Of a stretch of DNA of 64,000 nt, positions 1-7,982 are shown piece after piece. Origin of the DNA: Bog-756 sp963806455 (GTDB taxonomy: Bacteria > Actinomycetota > Acidimicrobiia > Acidimicrobiales > RAAP-2). Both the position numbers and the translations under genes were made by a program. How positions within the stretch are numbered: the stretch's first letter is position 1; each line of letters begins with the position of its first letter. The notes beneath the pieces were generated by a model that made no database searches, was not told the origin of the DNA, and was given only the letters and a program-made list of their open reading frames with translations. The stretch is taken from the NCBI GenBank assembly GCA_963806455.1, contig CAWDXZ010000002.1, forward strand, positions 186,001 to 250,000, given 5' to 3'.

Positions 1-172
1 CCTGGCCCTGTACGTATCCATCTGGCGGCTCCCGGATCAGCTCCCCTCGATCGGGAGGCATGCTATCGCCGAGGGCGGGTTGGCCCGGAGGCCGGCCGAC
101 GACCAGCGCGGCGGCCCGTACGCCCCGTACCGGCATGGCACCCCCGCTTCTGCGCCTCCCCGACGGTGCGGT

Positions 173-607
173 CTACGAGGTCCCGACCGGGGCCGGCGCC
201 CCCTCGAGCGCCTTGGCCAGCAGTGCCTGGAGCTCGACCCGCTCCTGGCCGGTGAGCGCGGCCAGCACGTCGTCCTCGACGCTCTCGATGCCTTGCTCGG
301 CCCGTTCGAACGCACGCAAGCCCGCATCGGTGATCTCTACGAGGTGTCGACGTCGGTCGGCCGGATCGCGCCGTCGGAAGGCGAACTCCCTCGCCTCGAG
401 CTCGTTCAGCAGAAGCACGAGGTTGTTGGCATCGATGCACAGCATCTCGCCGAGGTCTTGTTGCGGGATCGGATTGTGCTCCCGGAGGTGGGCGAGCATG
501 ACGAACTCCTTCAGGCGCATTCCCAGCTGCTCCTCCGGCGTACGCCGGTAGACCACGCGGGAGAGCTGGGTCAACAACACCGTCACCCCTGGCGTCGCCG
601 TCGACAT
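173..607 (-). CDS. MarR family transcriptional regulator
   Basis: A 144-residue protein of normal MarR length. The middle (about residues 30-100) has the winged-helix pattern: a helix with LGMRLKEFVMLAHLRE, then a recognition-helix region and the wing segment RRRDPADRRRHLVEIT, which is characteristic of the family. MarR proteins are cytoplasmic dimers that usually repress an adjacent exporter and release on binding a small aromatic or toxic compound. The gene is divergent from a DHA2-type exporter 81 bp away, the standard arrangement for a local repressor. The ATG lies 8 nt after a perfect TATAAT box, so the mRNA is probably leaderless. The ligand cannot be told from sequence. Confidence 0.93.
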   Translation of the reverse strand: MSTATPGVTVLLTQLSRVVYRRTPEEQLGMRLKEFVMLAHLREHNPIPQQDLGEMLCIDANNLVLLLNELEAREFAFRRRDPADRRRHLVEITDAGLRAFERAEQGIESVEDDVLAALTGQERVELQALLAKALEGAPAPVGTS

Positions 608-615
608 GGCCCCGG

Positions 616-676
616 ATTATAGCAGAAGTCACTACTATCCTTACGACTTGACACTCATTAGTCTAGTGACTATCAA
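616..676. promoter_or_regulatory. Divergent marR / exporter promoter-operator region
   Basis: On the minus strand an extended -10 (TGC-TATAAT, 621-616) sits 8 nt before the marR ATG. On the plus strand TTGACA (648-653) and TATCAA (671-676) are 17 bp apart and face the exporter gene. Two inverted repeats overlap these boxes: AGTCACTA (627-634) with its exact complement TAGTGACT (664-671), and TAGTC-N4-GACTA (659-672), which covers the exporter -10. Repeats in this position are typical of a MarR operator. Direct evidence is the sequence symmetry only; binding is inferred. Confidence 0.6.
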
Positions 677-688
677 TGTCTAGGGAAC

Positions 689-2206
689 TTGGACCCGCGA
701 GACACAGGAGACGCTCCCATCCCCACTCCGCTCCGCACCATGCTGCACGGCCGTCGCCGCTGGATCGCCCTGATCGTCGTGTGCTTTGCCATGTTGATGA
801 ACATCCTCGACCAGACGATCGTGAACGTGGCGCTGCCGACGATCCAGCGTGACCTTCACTTCTCGCAGGCCTCGCTGGCCTGGGTGATCGATGCCTACCT
901 GATCACCTTCGCCGGTTCGCTCCTCCTCGCAGGTCGGCTCGGCGACCTCATCGGCCGCAAGAAGGTCTTCCTGGTCGGTGTGGCGCTGTTCACTGTGGCC
1001 TCGGTCGCCTGTGGCGCGGCCGACAGCCAGATCCTTCTCATCGTGGCCCGCTTCGTCCAGGGATTCGGAGCCGCCCTGTCGTCGTCGGTCATCCTGGCCA
1101 TCATCGTGGCCGATTTCCCCATCCCGGCCGAGCGCGCCAAGGCAATGAGCTCGTACATCATCGTCGCCGTCGGCGGCGGTTCGTTGGGGCTGCTCATCGG
1201 CGGCTACGTCACGCAGGCACTCAGCTGGCACTGGATCTTCTTCATCAACATCCCCATCGGCATCGCCACCTTCGTGGCGGGGGCGGCACTGATCGAGGAG
1301 AACACCGGGCTCGGCCTGCGCGCCGGGGTGGACATCGGCGGTGCTGTGCTGAGCACGGCGGGATTGATGCTGGCTGTCTACGCCATCGTCAGCTCGAGCC
1401 AGTACGGCTGGAGGTCTGTGCACACCTGGTCGTTCGGCGCAGCAGCCATCGGCATCCTGGGTGCCTTTCTCGTACTCGAGAACCGACTGGCCAATCCGAT
1501 GATGCCGATCCTGGTGATGCGCTCGCCGGGCTTGCTCACGTCGAGTCTGGTCAGAGGGCTCATGGTGGTCGGCATGTACAGCACGTTCTTCATCGGCGTC
1601 CTGTACTTCCAGCACGTCCTCGGCTATGACCCGATACGAACCGGCCTCGCCTTCCTACCGCAGACACTCACGGTGGCGGTGATGTCCGCCGGTCTCACCG
1701 CTCGCATCATGCGCCGGCTCCAGCCAAAATTCACTGCGCTGGCAGGTCTCGCCGTCCTGGGCTTGGGCCTGGCCCTGCTGATCAGCGCCGGGGTCGACAC
1801 GGCCTACTTTCCGCTCCTCTTCCTGGCGGTACTGCTGGTCGGGCTGGGGGCGGCGACCGCCTTCACCCCGCTGTTGACCATGGCCGTGGCGGAAGTCCCG
1901 GCCCGGGATGCCGGGATCGGTTCGGGAATCGTGAACGTGTCCCAACAGGTGGCGGCGGCGCTGTCGGTCGCCATCCTCGGCGCAGTCTCCAGCAGCCGGA
2001 CCGCCTCCCTGGTGGCCGAGGGCAGATCGATCCGCGATGCCCTGGACGGTGGCTATCGGTTGGCATTCGGCATCGCCCTGGCCAGCGTGGTGATCGGGAT
2101 CGTCCTCGGTGCTGTCCTCCTCAAGAGTGGGGCACCCGCCGAAGAGCACGACATCGACAGGTCCGACGAGGCGATGTCCGAGACCATGATCGCCGAGGTT
2201 CTCTGA
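689..2206 (+). CDS. DHA2-type MFS drug exporter (EmrB/QacA family)
   Basis: A 505-residue membrane protein with the length and roughly 14 hydrophobic segments of the DHA2 family of proton-driven multidrug exporters. The first segment ends in the family motif LDQTIVNVALP, followed by the loop motif GRLGDLIGRKK and the antiporter-type segment RFVQGFGAA. It probably exports hydrophobic or aromatic compounds from the cytoplasm. It faces marR and the intervening palindromes overlap its -10 box, so MarR control is likely. The start is uncertain: the TTG at 689 is only about 6 nt from the predicted transcription start, while the ATG at 740 has AGGAG at 706-710, which is rather far upstream. Confidence 0.92.
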   Translation: MDPRDTGDAPIPTPLRTMLHGRRRWIALIVVCFAMLMNILDQTIVNVALPTIQRDLHFSQASLAWVIDAYLITFAGSLLLAGRLGDLIGRKKVFLVGVALFTVASVACGAADSQILLIVARFVQGFGAALSSSVILAIIVADFPIPAERAKAMSSYIIVAVGGGSLGLLIGGYVTQALSWHWIFFINIPIGIATFVAGAALIEENTGLGLRAGVDIGGAVLSTAGLMLAVYAIVSSSQYGWRSVHTWSFGAAAIGILGAFLVLENRLANPMMPILVMRSPGLLTSSLVRGLMVVGMYSTFFIGVLYFQHVLGYDPIRTGLAFLPQTLTVAVMSAGLTARIMRRLQPKFTALAGLAVLGLGLALLISAGVDTAYFPLLFLAVLLVGLGAATAFTPLLTMAVAEVPARDAGIGSGIVNVSQQVAAALSVAILGAVSSSRTASLVAEGRSIRDALDGGYRLAFGIALASVVIGIVLGAVLLKSGAPAEEHDIDRSDEAMSETMIAEVL

Positions 2207-2330
2207 GCCATTCGTCTCGGCTCGGGAACGCCGGTCCATGGAACACCTGGCCTTCCCAGGTCACATGTCTCGCCGCTCGGAAATGAAAGACTGACGTCGA
2301 CCGGCCCGTCGGAAGTCCCTGGAGAAGCCC

Positions 2331-3061
2331 ATGCACGTAGCTGACGTCGAGTACTTCTACGATGGTCGGCGCCTGGTCGGCGAAGTCTCCTTCGACGACA
2401 GCCGACCGGGGAGCCGACCGGCCGTGCTGGTGTCCCACGACGCGGGGGACTCGATGACCATGCGAGGCACAGCGCCCGGAAGCTGGCGCAAGAAGGCTAT
2501 GTGGCGTTCGCACTCGACTACCACGGGGACGGTGTGCGCCTGCCGCCCGAGCAGATCGGCTCCCGTCTGGCTGAACTGGCCGGCGATCCCCTCCGCATGC
2601 GGGCGATCGCGCGGGCGGGACTCGAGGCGTTGCTGGCCACAGATGTTGCCGACCCGTCCCGGGTGGCCGCCATCGGGTATTGCTTCGGTGGGACTCTCTC
2701 GCTCGAGCTGGCCCGTAGCGGTGCCGACCTGCGAGCGGTGGTGGGCTTCCATTCAGGACTCTCGACCAGTCGTCCGGAGGACGCCGGCAACATCAAGGGC
2801 AAGGTCCTGGTGTGTATCGGGGCCGACGACCCCATCATCCCTCCGGATCAACGTCTGGCCTTCGAGGAGGAGATGCGTGCCGGTGGGATCGATTGGCAGC
2901 TGCACCTCTACGGTGGCGCTGTCCACAGCTTCACGAACCCGTCTGCCGACGGCAGCAACCCGGCAATCAAGTACGACAAGCGTGCCGACGAGCGATCGTG
3001 GGGGTCCATGCACGACCTGTTCGCCGAGGTGATTCCGGTTGCCCCCGTCGACGACGGGTAG
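2331..3061 (+). pseudogene. Dienelactone hydrolase family protein, interrupted by one frameshift
   Basis: The first 38 codons read as the N-terminus of a dienelactone hydrolase. The frame then fails at a run of five G (2444-2448). One extra G restores a continuous protein of about 243 residues, the usual DLH length. It passes through LDDHAR, FALDYHGDG, the nucleophile elbow GYCFGG (Cys about 118), the acid region GADDPIIP and the histidine region AVHSFTNP, so the Cys-Asp-His triad is present. The family hydrolyses lactones or esters, classically in chlorocatechol degradation. GGAGAA precedes the ATG. The break may be an assembly error in the homopolymer; if real, only a 3' fragment from the GTG at 2501 could be made. 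Confidence 0.85.
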
Positions 3062-3153
3062 GTAGCCGAGGACCCCGAGAGATGAGAGCGATTGTGGTGT
3101 CACAGCGTCATCCCGATGGACGATCCGGGCTAGCCTGGTAGGGGCCCAGCCCG

Positions 3154-4137
3154 ATGGTCTATCTCCTCGCAACCGCCTGTGCGCTGGCCAATGCGCTCAG
3201 CAGCATCCTCCAGCGAATGGGCGTCGAGGATGCTCCGGACGAGGCCACCCTCCGGCTCAGCCTGCTCACCCACGCGCTGAAACGAGGCGTATGGCTGCTC
3301 GGGTTCGGGTTCATCGTGGGGTCGTTCCTACTCCAGGCGGTCGCCCTCCACCTCGGCAGTCTCAGCCAGGTGCAACCGATCCTCACTCTGGAGCTGCTCT
3401 TCCTCGTGCTGCTGCTGGCGACGTGGTTCCGCTTTCACATCAGGCTGCGTGAATGGATCGCCTGCGTGGCCGCGGCCGGGGGACTGGCCGGCTTCTTGGT
3501 GTTCGCCCAACCCGGCAGTGACAGCTTCGTGCCCGATGCCCGGCAATGGACCGTCGTCGGCTCGATCTGTGGGGGCGTGGTGGTGCTCATGGTGCTGCTG
3601 GCCCTGCGGGGTCCACGGTGGTGGCGGGCCGCCATGTTCGGTGCCGCTGGTGCCGTCGGATTTGCGTTCACCGCGTCCCTCATCAAGGTGGTCGGCAGTT
3701 ACTGGGCCATGGGTTGGACTCAGATGTTCGTCCATTGGCAGACCTACGGCGTGATCGTCTGCGGGGTGGCGTCATTGTTCCTGGCCCAGAACGCCTACCA
3801 TGCCGGGCCGATCGCAGCCTCCCAGATGGCTCTGGTCCTGGTCGACCCACTGGCCAGCATCGCCATCGGGATAGCGCTCTTCGGGGACAACCTCCGGACC
3901 TCGGGCGCCTATGGCCCCCTCGAGGCGGTGTCACTGTTGGTCATGTTCGTGGGCGCCGCCACCATTGCCCATTCACCGCTGATCTCGGGGATGAGGGGAG
4001 AAGACGAGAAGTACGCCGAGATGCTCTCCCTTCGCTCGCGTTCGAGCCGGCTGGTCGGAGCGGTTCAGGAGCAGCTGCCCGACGAGGTCATCGAGCAGCT
4101 ACCGCCCGACGTCGCGGCGCAGCTGCCGCCACGATGA
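3154..4137 (+). CDS. DMT-superfamily transporter-like membrane protein (copy 1)
   Basis: A 327-residue protein with about ten hydrophobic helices arranged as two similar halves, as in EamA/DMT-type permeases; the substrate is unknown. It opens with a helix followed by LQRMGVEDAP and THALKRGVWLLGF. Conserved interior stretches include LSQVQPILTLEL and LVDPLAS. The cytoplasmic tail ends in a proline-containing repeat: LPDEV, LPPDV, LPPR spaced about eight residues apart. A clear paralogue lies at 59526-60551 in the same orientation with the same architecture and an expanded tail. The gene follows the dienelactone hydrolase by 92 bp and precedes a YbhN-type protein, possibly as an operon. Confidence 0.85.
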   Translation: MVYLLATACALANALSSILQRMGVEDAPDEATLRLSLLTHALKRGVWLLGFGFIVGSFLLQAVALHLGSLSQVQPILTLELLFLVLLLATWFRFHIRLREWIACVAAAGGLAGFLVFAQPGSDSFVPDARQWTVVGSICGGVVVLMVLLALRGPRWWRAAMFGAAGAVGFAFTASLIKVVGSYWAMGWTQMFVHWQTYGVIVCGVASLFLAQNAYHAGPIAASQMALVLVDPLASIAIGIALFGDNLRTSGAYGPLEAVSLLVMFVGAATIAHSPLISGMRGEDEKYAEMLSLRSRSSRLVGAVQEQLPDEVIEQLPPDVAAQLPPR

Positions 4138-4173
4138 AGGGCCCTCCTCCGTGCGGGTATCGGTCGTCCCGGA

Positions 4174-5454
4174 GTGGCTCACCATCGAGTGCCGCTTCGG
4201 GTTGTCCGGTGGCGGGCCGCGGCTCGGCGAAGTGAACGTGGGCCGTTGAACAGCGGCTCCCCCCGCAAAGGGTCGCCCGAGGCCGCCCCTGGCCGCGACG
4301 TGTCCGGTGCGGAGGCCGACGTTCGGCAAGGCGGGCGCCGTCTCTCGTCCCTGCTGCGCCGGCATTGGCCGTTGTTGAGGTTTGTGTTCGGTCTCGGGGT
4401 CGTGGTGCTAGCCGTCTGGGTCCTCGCCTCGCACACCGACGAGCTGTCCGGCCTCTCCGAGGTGTTCCAAGACCTCAATTGGTGGTGGGTCCCGGCCGCC
4501 GTGCTGGCCGAGGTGGCGTCGTTCGTGTCCTTTGCCGGGATGCAGTACGAGTTGCTGAGATGCGGCGACCTCGACGCGCCCAAGGTTCCGTTGTTCAAGA
4601 TGACGCTGGCCGCCCAGGCACTGGCCAATTCCCTGCCGGGGGGAACAGCCGTCTCCGCCGTGTACGGGTTCCGGTGGTTCAGGAGATTCGGGGCCGACGG
4701 TCCGTTGGCCGCCTGGACGATGGTGGGGACGCTGGTCGGTGCCTTTCTGTCCCTGGCCCTGGTGGCCACGACCGGGTTGGCCTTCGCTACCGGGGAGGGT
4801 GCCTCGCTCGACCTGATCCCCGTCATCGTCGGAGCGTTGCTGGTGACGGTGGTGATCGGTGCGCTCTTCGTCTACGAGCGACCCCTCTTCGTGGTCGTCA
4901 CCGGGGTGATTCGTGGGTCGCACGCCGTCTTCGGGCGACCACGGGGCGACACCGAGGCGCACATCCAACGGATCATCGGCTCCGTGACCTCGGTACGGCT
5001 CGGACCACGACAAGGCATCACCGTCGTCCTCTGGGGTACGGCGAACTGGCTGTTCGACTGCGCATGCTTTGCCATGATGTTCCTGGCGGTCCACTCGTCG
5101 ATCCCCTGGAAGGGGTTGTTGCTCGCCTACGGAGCCGGCCAACTAGCCGCCTCGCTCCCGATCACCCCCGGAGGTCTGGGTGCAGTCGAGGGGAGCATCA
5201 CCATCGCGCTGGTTGCATTCGGTGGTGCCCGTGCCACCACGGTCGATGCCGTGCTGATGTACCGGCTCATCAGCTTCTGGCTGGTCCTCGTCACCGGGTG
5301 GGCGCTCTGGGGTGAGCTGGCACTCGAGGTGCGGAGGGGGCGTTGGCGGCGGCAGACGCTCGTTGGGCCGACCGGGGCCGTCCGGGAATTGGATCGCGCC
5401 CTGGAGCCGGCCCCCGCCACCAGCCGCGACCAGCCATGGGCGGCGAGATCGTGA
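4174..5454 (+). CDS. YbhN/MprF-type flippase-domain membrane protein (UPF0104)
   Basis: Up to 426 residues with about eight transmembrane helices, matching the lysylphosphatidylglycerol synthase transmembrane-region family. Supporting segments are QALANSLPGGTAVSAVY in the first half and LPITPGGLGAVEG near the end, both hallmark glycine/proline loops of this family. It has no aminoacyl-transfer domain, so a role in lipid flipping or undecaprenyl/polar-lipid handling is more likely than lysyl-PG synthesis; this is inference. The first 60 or so residues are Arg/Ser-rich and poorly conserved in style, so translation may start later, for example at the TTG at 4246. Its stop overlaps the following lipoprotein start (GTGA, 5451-5454), implying translational coupling. 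Confidence 0.85.
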   Translation: MAHHRVPLRVVRWRAAARRSERGPLNSGSPRKGSPEAAPGRDVSGAEADVRQGGRRLSSLLRRHWPLLRFVFGLGVVVLAVWVLASHTDELSGLSEVFQDLNWWWVPAAVLAEVASFVSFAGMQYELLRCGDLDAPKVPLFKMTLAAQALANSLPGGTAVSAVYGFRWFRRFGADGPLAAWTMVGTLVGAFLSLALVATTGLAFATGEGASLDLIPVIVGALLVTVVIGALFVYERPLFVVVTGVIRGSHAVFGRPRGDTEAHIQRIIGSVTSVRLGPRQGITVVLWGTANWLFDCACFAMMFLAVHSSIPWKGLLLAYGAGQLAASLPITPGGLGAVEGSITIALVAFGGARATTVDAVLMYRLISFWLVLVTGWALWGELALEVRRGRWRRQTLVGPTGAVRELDRALEPAPATSRDQPWAARS

Positions 5455-5906
5455 GCGCCGAGCCGATGAGACCGGGACGGTGGACCGCCAGGCTGCTCGC
5501 CGGAGTGGCCGGCTGCATCCTCTTGGCCGGTCTGCTTGCCGGCTGTACGGCGGCCCGCAGCGAGCTCGGCACCACCGACAGTGCCTGCTACCTGGCCCTG
5601 CCGGCTGCGACCGCGGCCGTCGGGTCCCACGGCAAGTTGCTCGGCGTCCATCTGCTCCGTCTCAACAACCTGCGACAGAGATCAGCTCGATTGTTCGAGG
5701 CGCTCCCGGTCTCGCGGACCTCCGGGCAACGGGTCTGTGTCATCGGTTTTACCGGCCAGTTCACCAGGGAGTCGGTCTCCCGGCCCTACGGACACCAATC
5801 CGGTCACCTGGCCGTCGTCGTGCTGGACACTCCGTCGAACCAGCTGGTGGGCACCGTCATCTTCGACCACGCACCACTCTCGTTCGGTCACGCTCACATC
5901 GGATAG
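5451..5906 (+). CDS. Putative lipoprotein of unknown function
   Basis: A 151-residue protein. The GTG start overlaps the stop of the upstream YbhN-type gene by four bases. Residues 7-32 form a bacterial lipoprotein signal: RPGR, a hydrophobic core, then LLAGC with Cys32 as the predicted acylated residue. The mature part of about 120 residues has no domain I recognise; it contains the segments LALPAATAAVGSHGKLLG and GHLAVVVLD. It is likely anchored on the outer face of the membrane and may work with the YbhN-type protein, given the coupling. It ends one base before the convergent anti-sigma-type ATPase gene. Confidence 0.75.
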   Translation: MSAEPMRPGRWTARLLAGVAGCILLAGLLAGCTAARSELGTTDSACYLALPAATAAVGSHGKLLGVHLLRLNNLRQRSARLFEALPVSRTSGQRVCVIGFTGQFTRESVSRPYGHQSGHLAVVVLDTPSNQLVGTVIFDHAPLSFGHAHIG

Positions 5907-5907
5907 G

Positions 5908-6795
5908 TCAGGACGTGACTCCGGGCCACGGAGTCGGCCGCCCGCCCCGGCACTGACCGGCGACCTCGTCGAACGCCCAGCGTCGCACGGCGACCGTCTC
6001 GGGGGTGGCGATGATCGTCGTCAGATGGGCCTCCTGGCAATACGAATCGGCGTCGTCGAGCAGCCCGCCGTACCGCTCGACGATCGGGGCGGCTGCCGCC
6101 GGCAGACGGAAACAGAGGTCGACCTTGTCACGGCCTTCTCGCACCGCCCGCTCCCATGTCGCTGCCGGCTCCGATCCGAACCCCAGGAAGTCGGATCCCA
6201 AGGCGTCCATCAGCCGCAGAACTCGCCCCGGCACGTGCTGTTCCAGGGAGGGGTCGGCCTCGAGCATCAGACGGAACTCACGATAGAGGGCATCGTAGTG
6301 CGCGCCGGCGCGGATCATGGCCCGGACGGGTGCACCGATCAGCTCGATCTCGGCACCGGACGAATAGGGATCGTGCCCATCGGGCCCACGAGGCGTCGGT
6401 GCGACATTGCTCATGACGGTTCCATCCATCGTGCCGACGAGGTCGAACCAGACGACCTTCCCCGATCGGGTCGGTTGCCAGCCCCAGGCCGTCGCCAGCT
6501 TGTTGAGCAATCGAACCCCCCGACCCGTGAGGTCCTCGGGTTCGTGGTGCTTCTCTGTCGGCGGCAACCGGCTGGCGTCCCTCACCTCGATCCGATAGCG
6601 GTCGTCGTGCTGCTTGACATCGACGATGATCGGCCCGGCGGCGTGGAGGAGCGCGTTCGTCACCGCTTCGGAGGTCAGCAGCCCGGCGGAGTCGCGGATC
6701 TCCTCGGGGGCGGCCTTGAGCACGTCGACGACGAAACGTCGGGCAGCCGGACAGCTCGATGCGTCAGCCGGCAAGGTAATCCTGTGTGAGGGCAT
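5908..6795 (-). CDS. Anti-sigma-type ATP-binding (HATPase) regulator with a helical C-terminal domain
   Basis: The ATG at 6795 gives 295 residues. Residues 1-130 form a GHKL ATPase fold of the RsbW/anti-sigma type: the N box LTSEAVTNALLHA, the G1-like segment VRDASRLPP and the G2 segment TGRGVRLLNKLATAWG. Such proteins phosphorylate or bind an anti-anti-sigma factor to control a stress sigma factor. Residues 145-295 form a mainly helical domain that I cannot name. A longer reading frame upstream is Arg/Pro-rich and rejected. No sigma factor or STAS partner is present in the window, although a SpoIIE phosphatase is encoded at 45209-47530. Confidence 0.85.
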   Translation of the reverse strand: MPSHRITLPADASSCPAARRFVVDVLKAAPEEIRDSAGLLTSEAVTNALLHAAGPIIVDVKQHDDRYRIEVRDASRLPPTEKHHEPEDLTGRGVRLLNKLATAWGWQPTRSGKVVWFDLVGTMDGTVMSNVAPTPRGPDGHDPYSSGAEIELIGAPVRAMIRAGAHYDALYREFRLMLEADPSLEQHVPGRVLRLMDALGSDFLGFGSEPAATWERAVREGRDKVDLCFRLPAAAAPIVERYGGLLDDADSYCQEAHLTTIIATPETVAVRRWAFDEVAGQCRGGRPTPWPGVTS

Positions 6796-7161
6796 CGAGT
6801 CCACCCCGGCTCTCGCCTCTGGCGGCTCCACGCCCGTACGCCACCGACATCCGAGGATACCCACCTCCGAGGCCGCCGCGCCGGTTTGCCCACGGCGGGG
6901 ACGCCCACGCCTGGACCCGCCCCACGCTGGACCTCGGAGAAGGAACCGTTTCCGGAGGACCGACGTCCGCCATCTCGTGCCCGGCGGGATCCCGTCGAGA
7001 CCCTCAGTGGGGGCCGGCGACAGGGCCGGGGAGGCGAACGGCGCTGGCGTGCAGCGTTGGATTGGTAGGGTCACTGCCGCTGCTGTCGCCACGGTACGAC
7101 GGCCCGCCGGTCATCGCCATCGCCGGCCCGCCGAGCGATCAGCTCGATCCCTTGGGCCCGG
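6796..7161. other. Gap without a supported gene
   Basis: Upstream region of the ATPase gene and of the isomerase remnant. Open frames here encode only Arg/Pro/Gly-rich compositions typical of non-coding GC-rich DNA. A TAGGGT box at 7066-7071 could be a plus-strand -10, but no start codon lies at the expected distance. Confidence 0.5.
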
Positions 7162-7789
7162 CAGCGCCGGCGTCTCGAGGCGATGCTGATCGACCTCGGC
7201 GACGACGACTGGGGCTCGCCGAACGGTTGCGAGGGGTGGCGGGTCCGAGACGTGTCGCCCGGAGAGGTCCTCCGCCAATTCGTGGCATCGAACGACGAGC
7301 TCCTCGACGTCCTCGGGTGACATCGACGACGACGGCTGGTCCATGTCGACCGAGGCTACCCCCGGCCTCCTGCCCATTCGCGTGGTCGCACACCACGCGC
7401 TGTGGGACTCCTGGGTCCACGAGCGCGATATAGCGTTGCCGCTCGGGGCGGCCCCGCCCGCCGAGCCCGACGAGGTCGGTTCGAGCCTGCGCTATGCGGC
7501 CGCCCTGAGCACGGCGCTGGCCATCGGCGCGGGCCCGGCGGTGTACGGGTCCTTCGAGGTGGAGGCGAGCGACCCTTCGATGGTGTGCCGGCTCGAGGTC
7601 GGTGCGACCGTGACCGTGCAGGACGGCCCGGCCGCTCGGGGCGCTCCGTGCCTCCGCGGGGACGCCGCCACCCTGGTCGACGCGCTCAGCCTCCGGGCGC
7701 CGTTCCCCGAGCCGGTCCCCCCGGAGTGGTCGCCCTTGATCGCCGGGCTGGCCACGGCCTTCGGCGCCGGACCGCCGATCGACGACTGA
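7162..7789 (+). pseudogene. Mycothiol-dependent maleylpyruvate isomerase family remnant
   Basis: The frame beginning near 7162 carries the family's N-terminal pattern: RRRLEAML, DDDW and CEGWRVRDV. It continues through LRQFVASNDELLDVLG and stops at 7318-7320. The next frame continues without loss as DIDDDGW, then AHHALWDSWVHERDI (the helix with metal-ligand-like histidines) and a C-terminal domain of about 100 residues. Dropping one G from GGG at 7315-7317 joins the two frames. The joined product (about 209 residues) is some 60 short of the family norm. The missing part falls after VRDV, so an internal deletion is also likely. Intact members are DinB-fold, mycothiol-dependent enzymes. Translation of the C-terminal part alone could start at 7343. 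Confidence 0.7.
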
Positions 7790-7982
7790 GGTCCCGACCC
7801 GACCCGCCTTGGAGCAGGGTTGACTGTCGGTGGACCCTCGACCCTCATCATTTCTGACAATGCCGTGTCCGCGTAGCGGCATAAGGCATCCCGTCCTCTC
7901 GATCGGGACGCACCGATGGGCGGTCGCACTGGCGGGCGGCCCCTTTGACGAGTACCGTCGAATGGATGCTTCAGGATCTGCA

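Noticed and set aside
41..60. CTCCC-N7-GGGAG hairpin considered as a terminator for marR
   Set aside because: It lies over 110 bp beyond the stop and has no T-run; too weak to call.
680..1615. Long minus-strand open frame opposite the first exporter
   Set aside because: Asp/Arg/Gly/His-rich composition with no domain pattern; it is the antisense shadow of a GC3-rich gene.
2440..2452. Programmed -1 frameshifting in the dienelactone hydrolase gene
   Set aside because: The heptamer is not a standard slippery site, no stimulatory structure is evident, and other genes show the same homopolymer problem.
7111..7377. 88-codon minus-strand frame with an amphipathic helix
   Set aside because: It is antisense to the isomerase remnant, and its second half loses any structured pattern.
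7859..7925. Hairpins and a GGGACGCA segment before the GH-A enzyme, considered as a c-di-GMP riboswitch
   Set aside because: Only a short match to the GEMM core; the P1/P2 layout and the rest of the conserved core could not be found.
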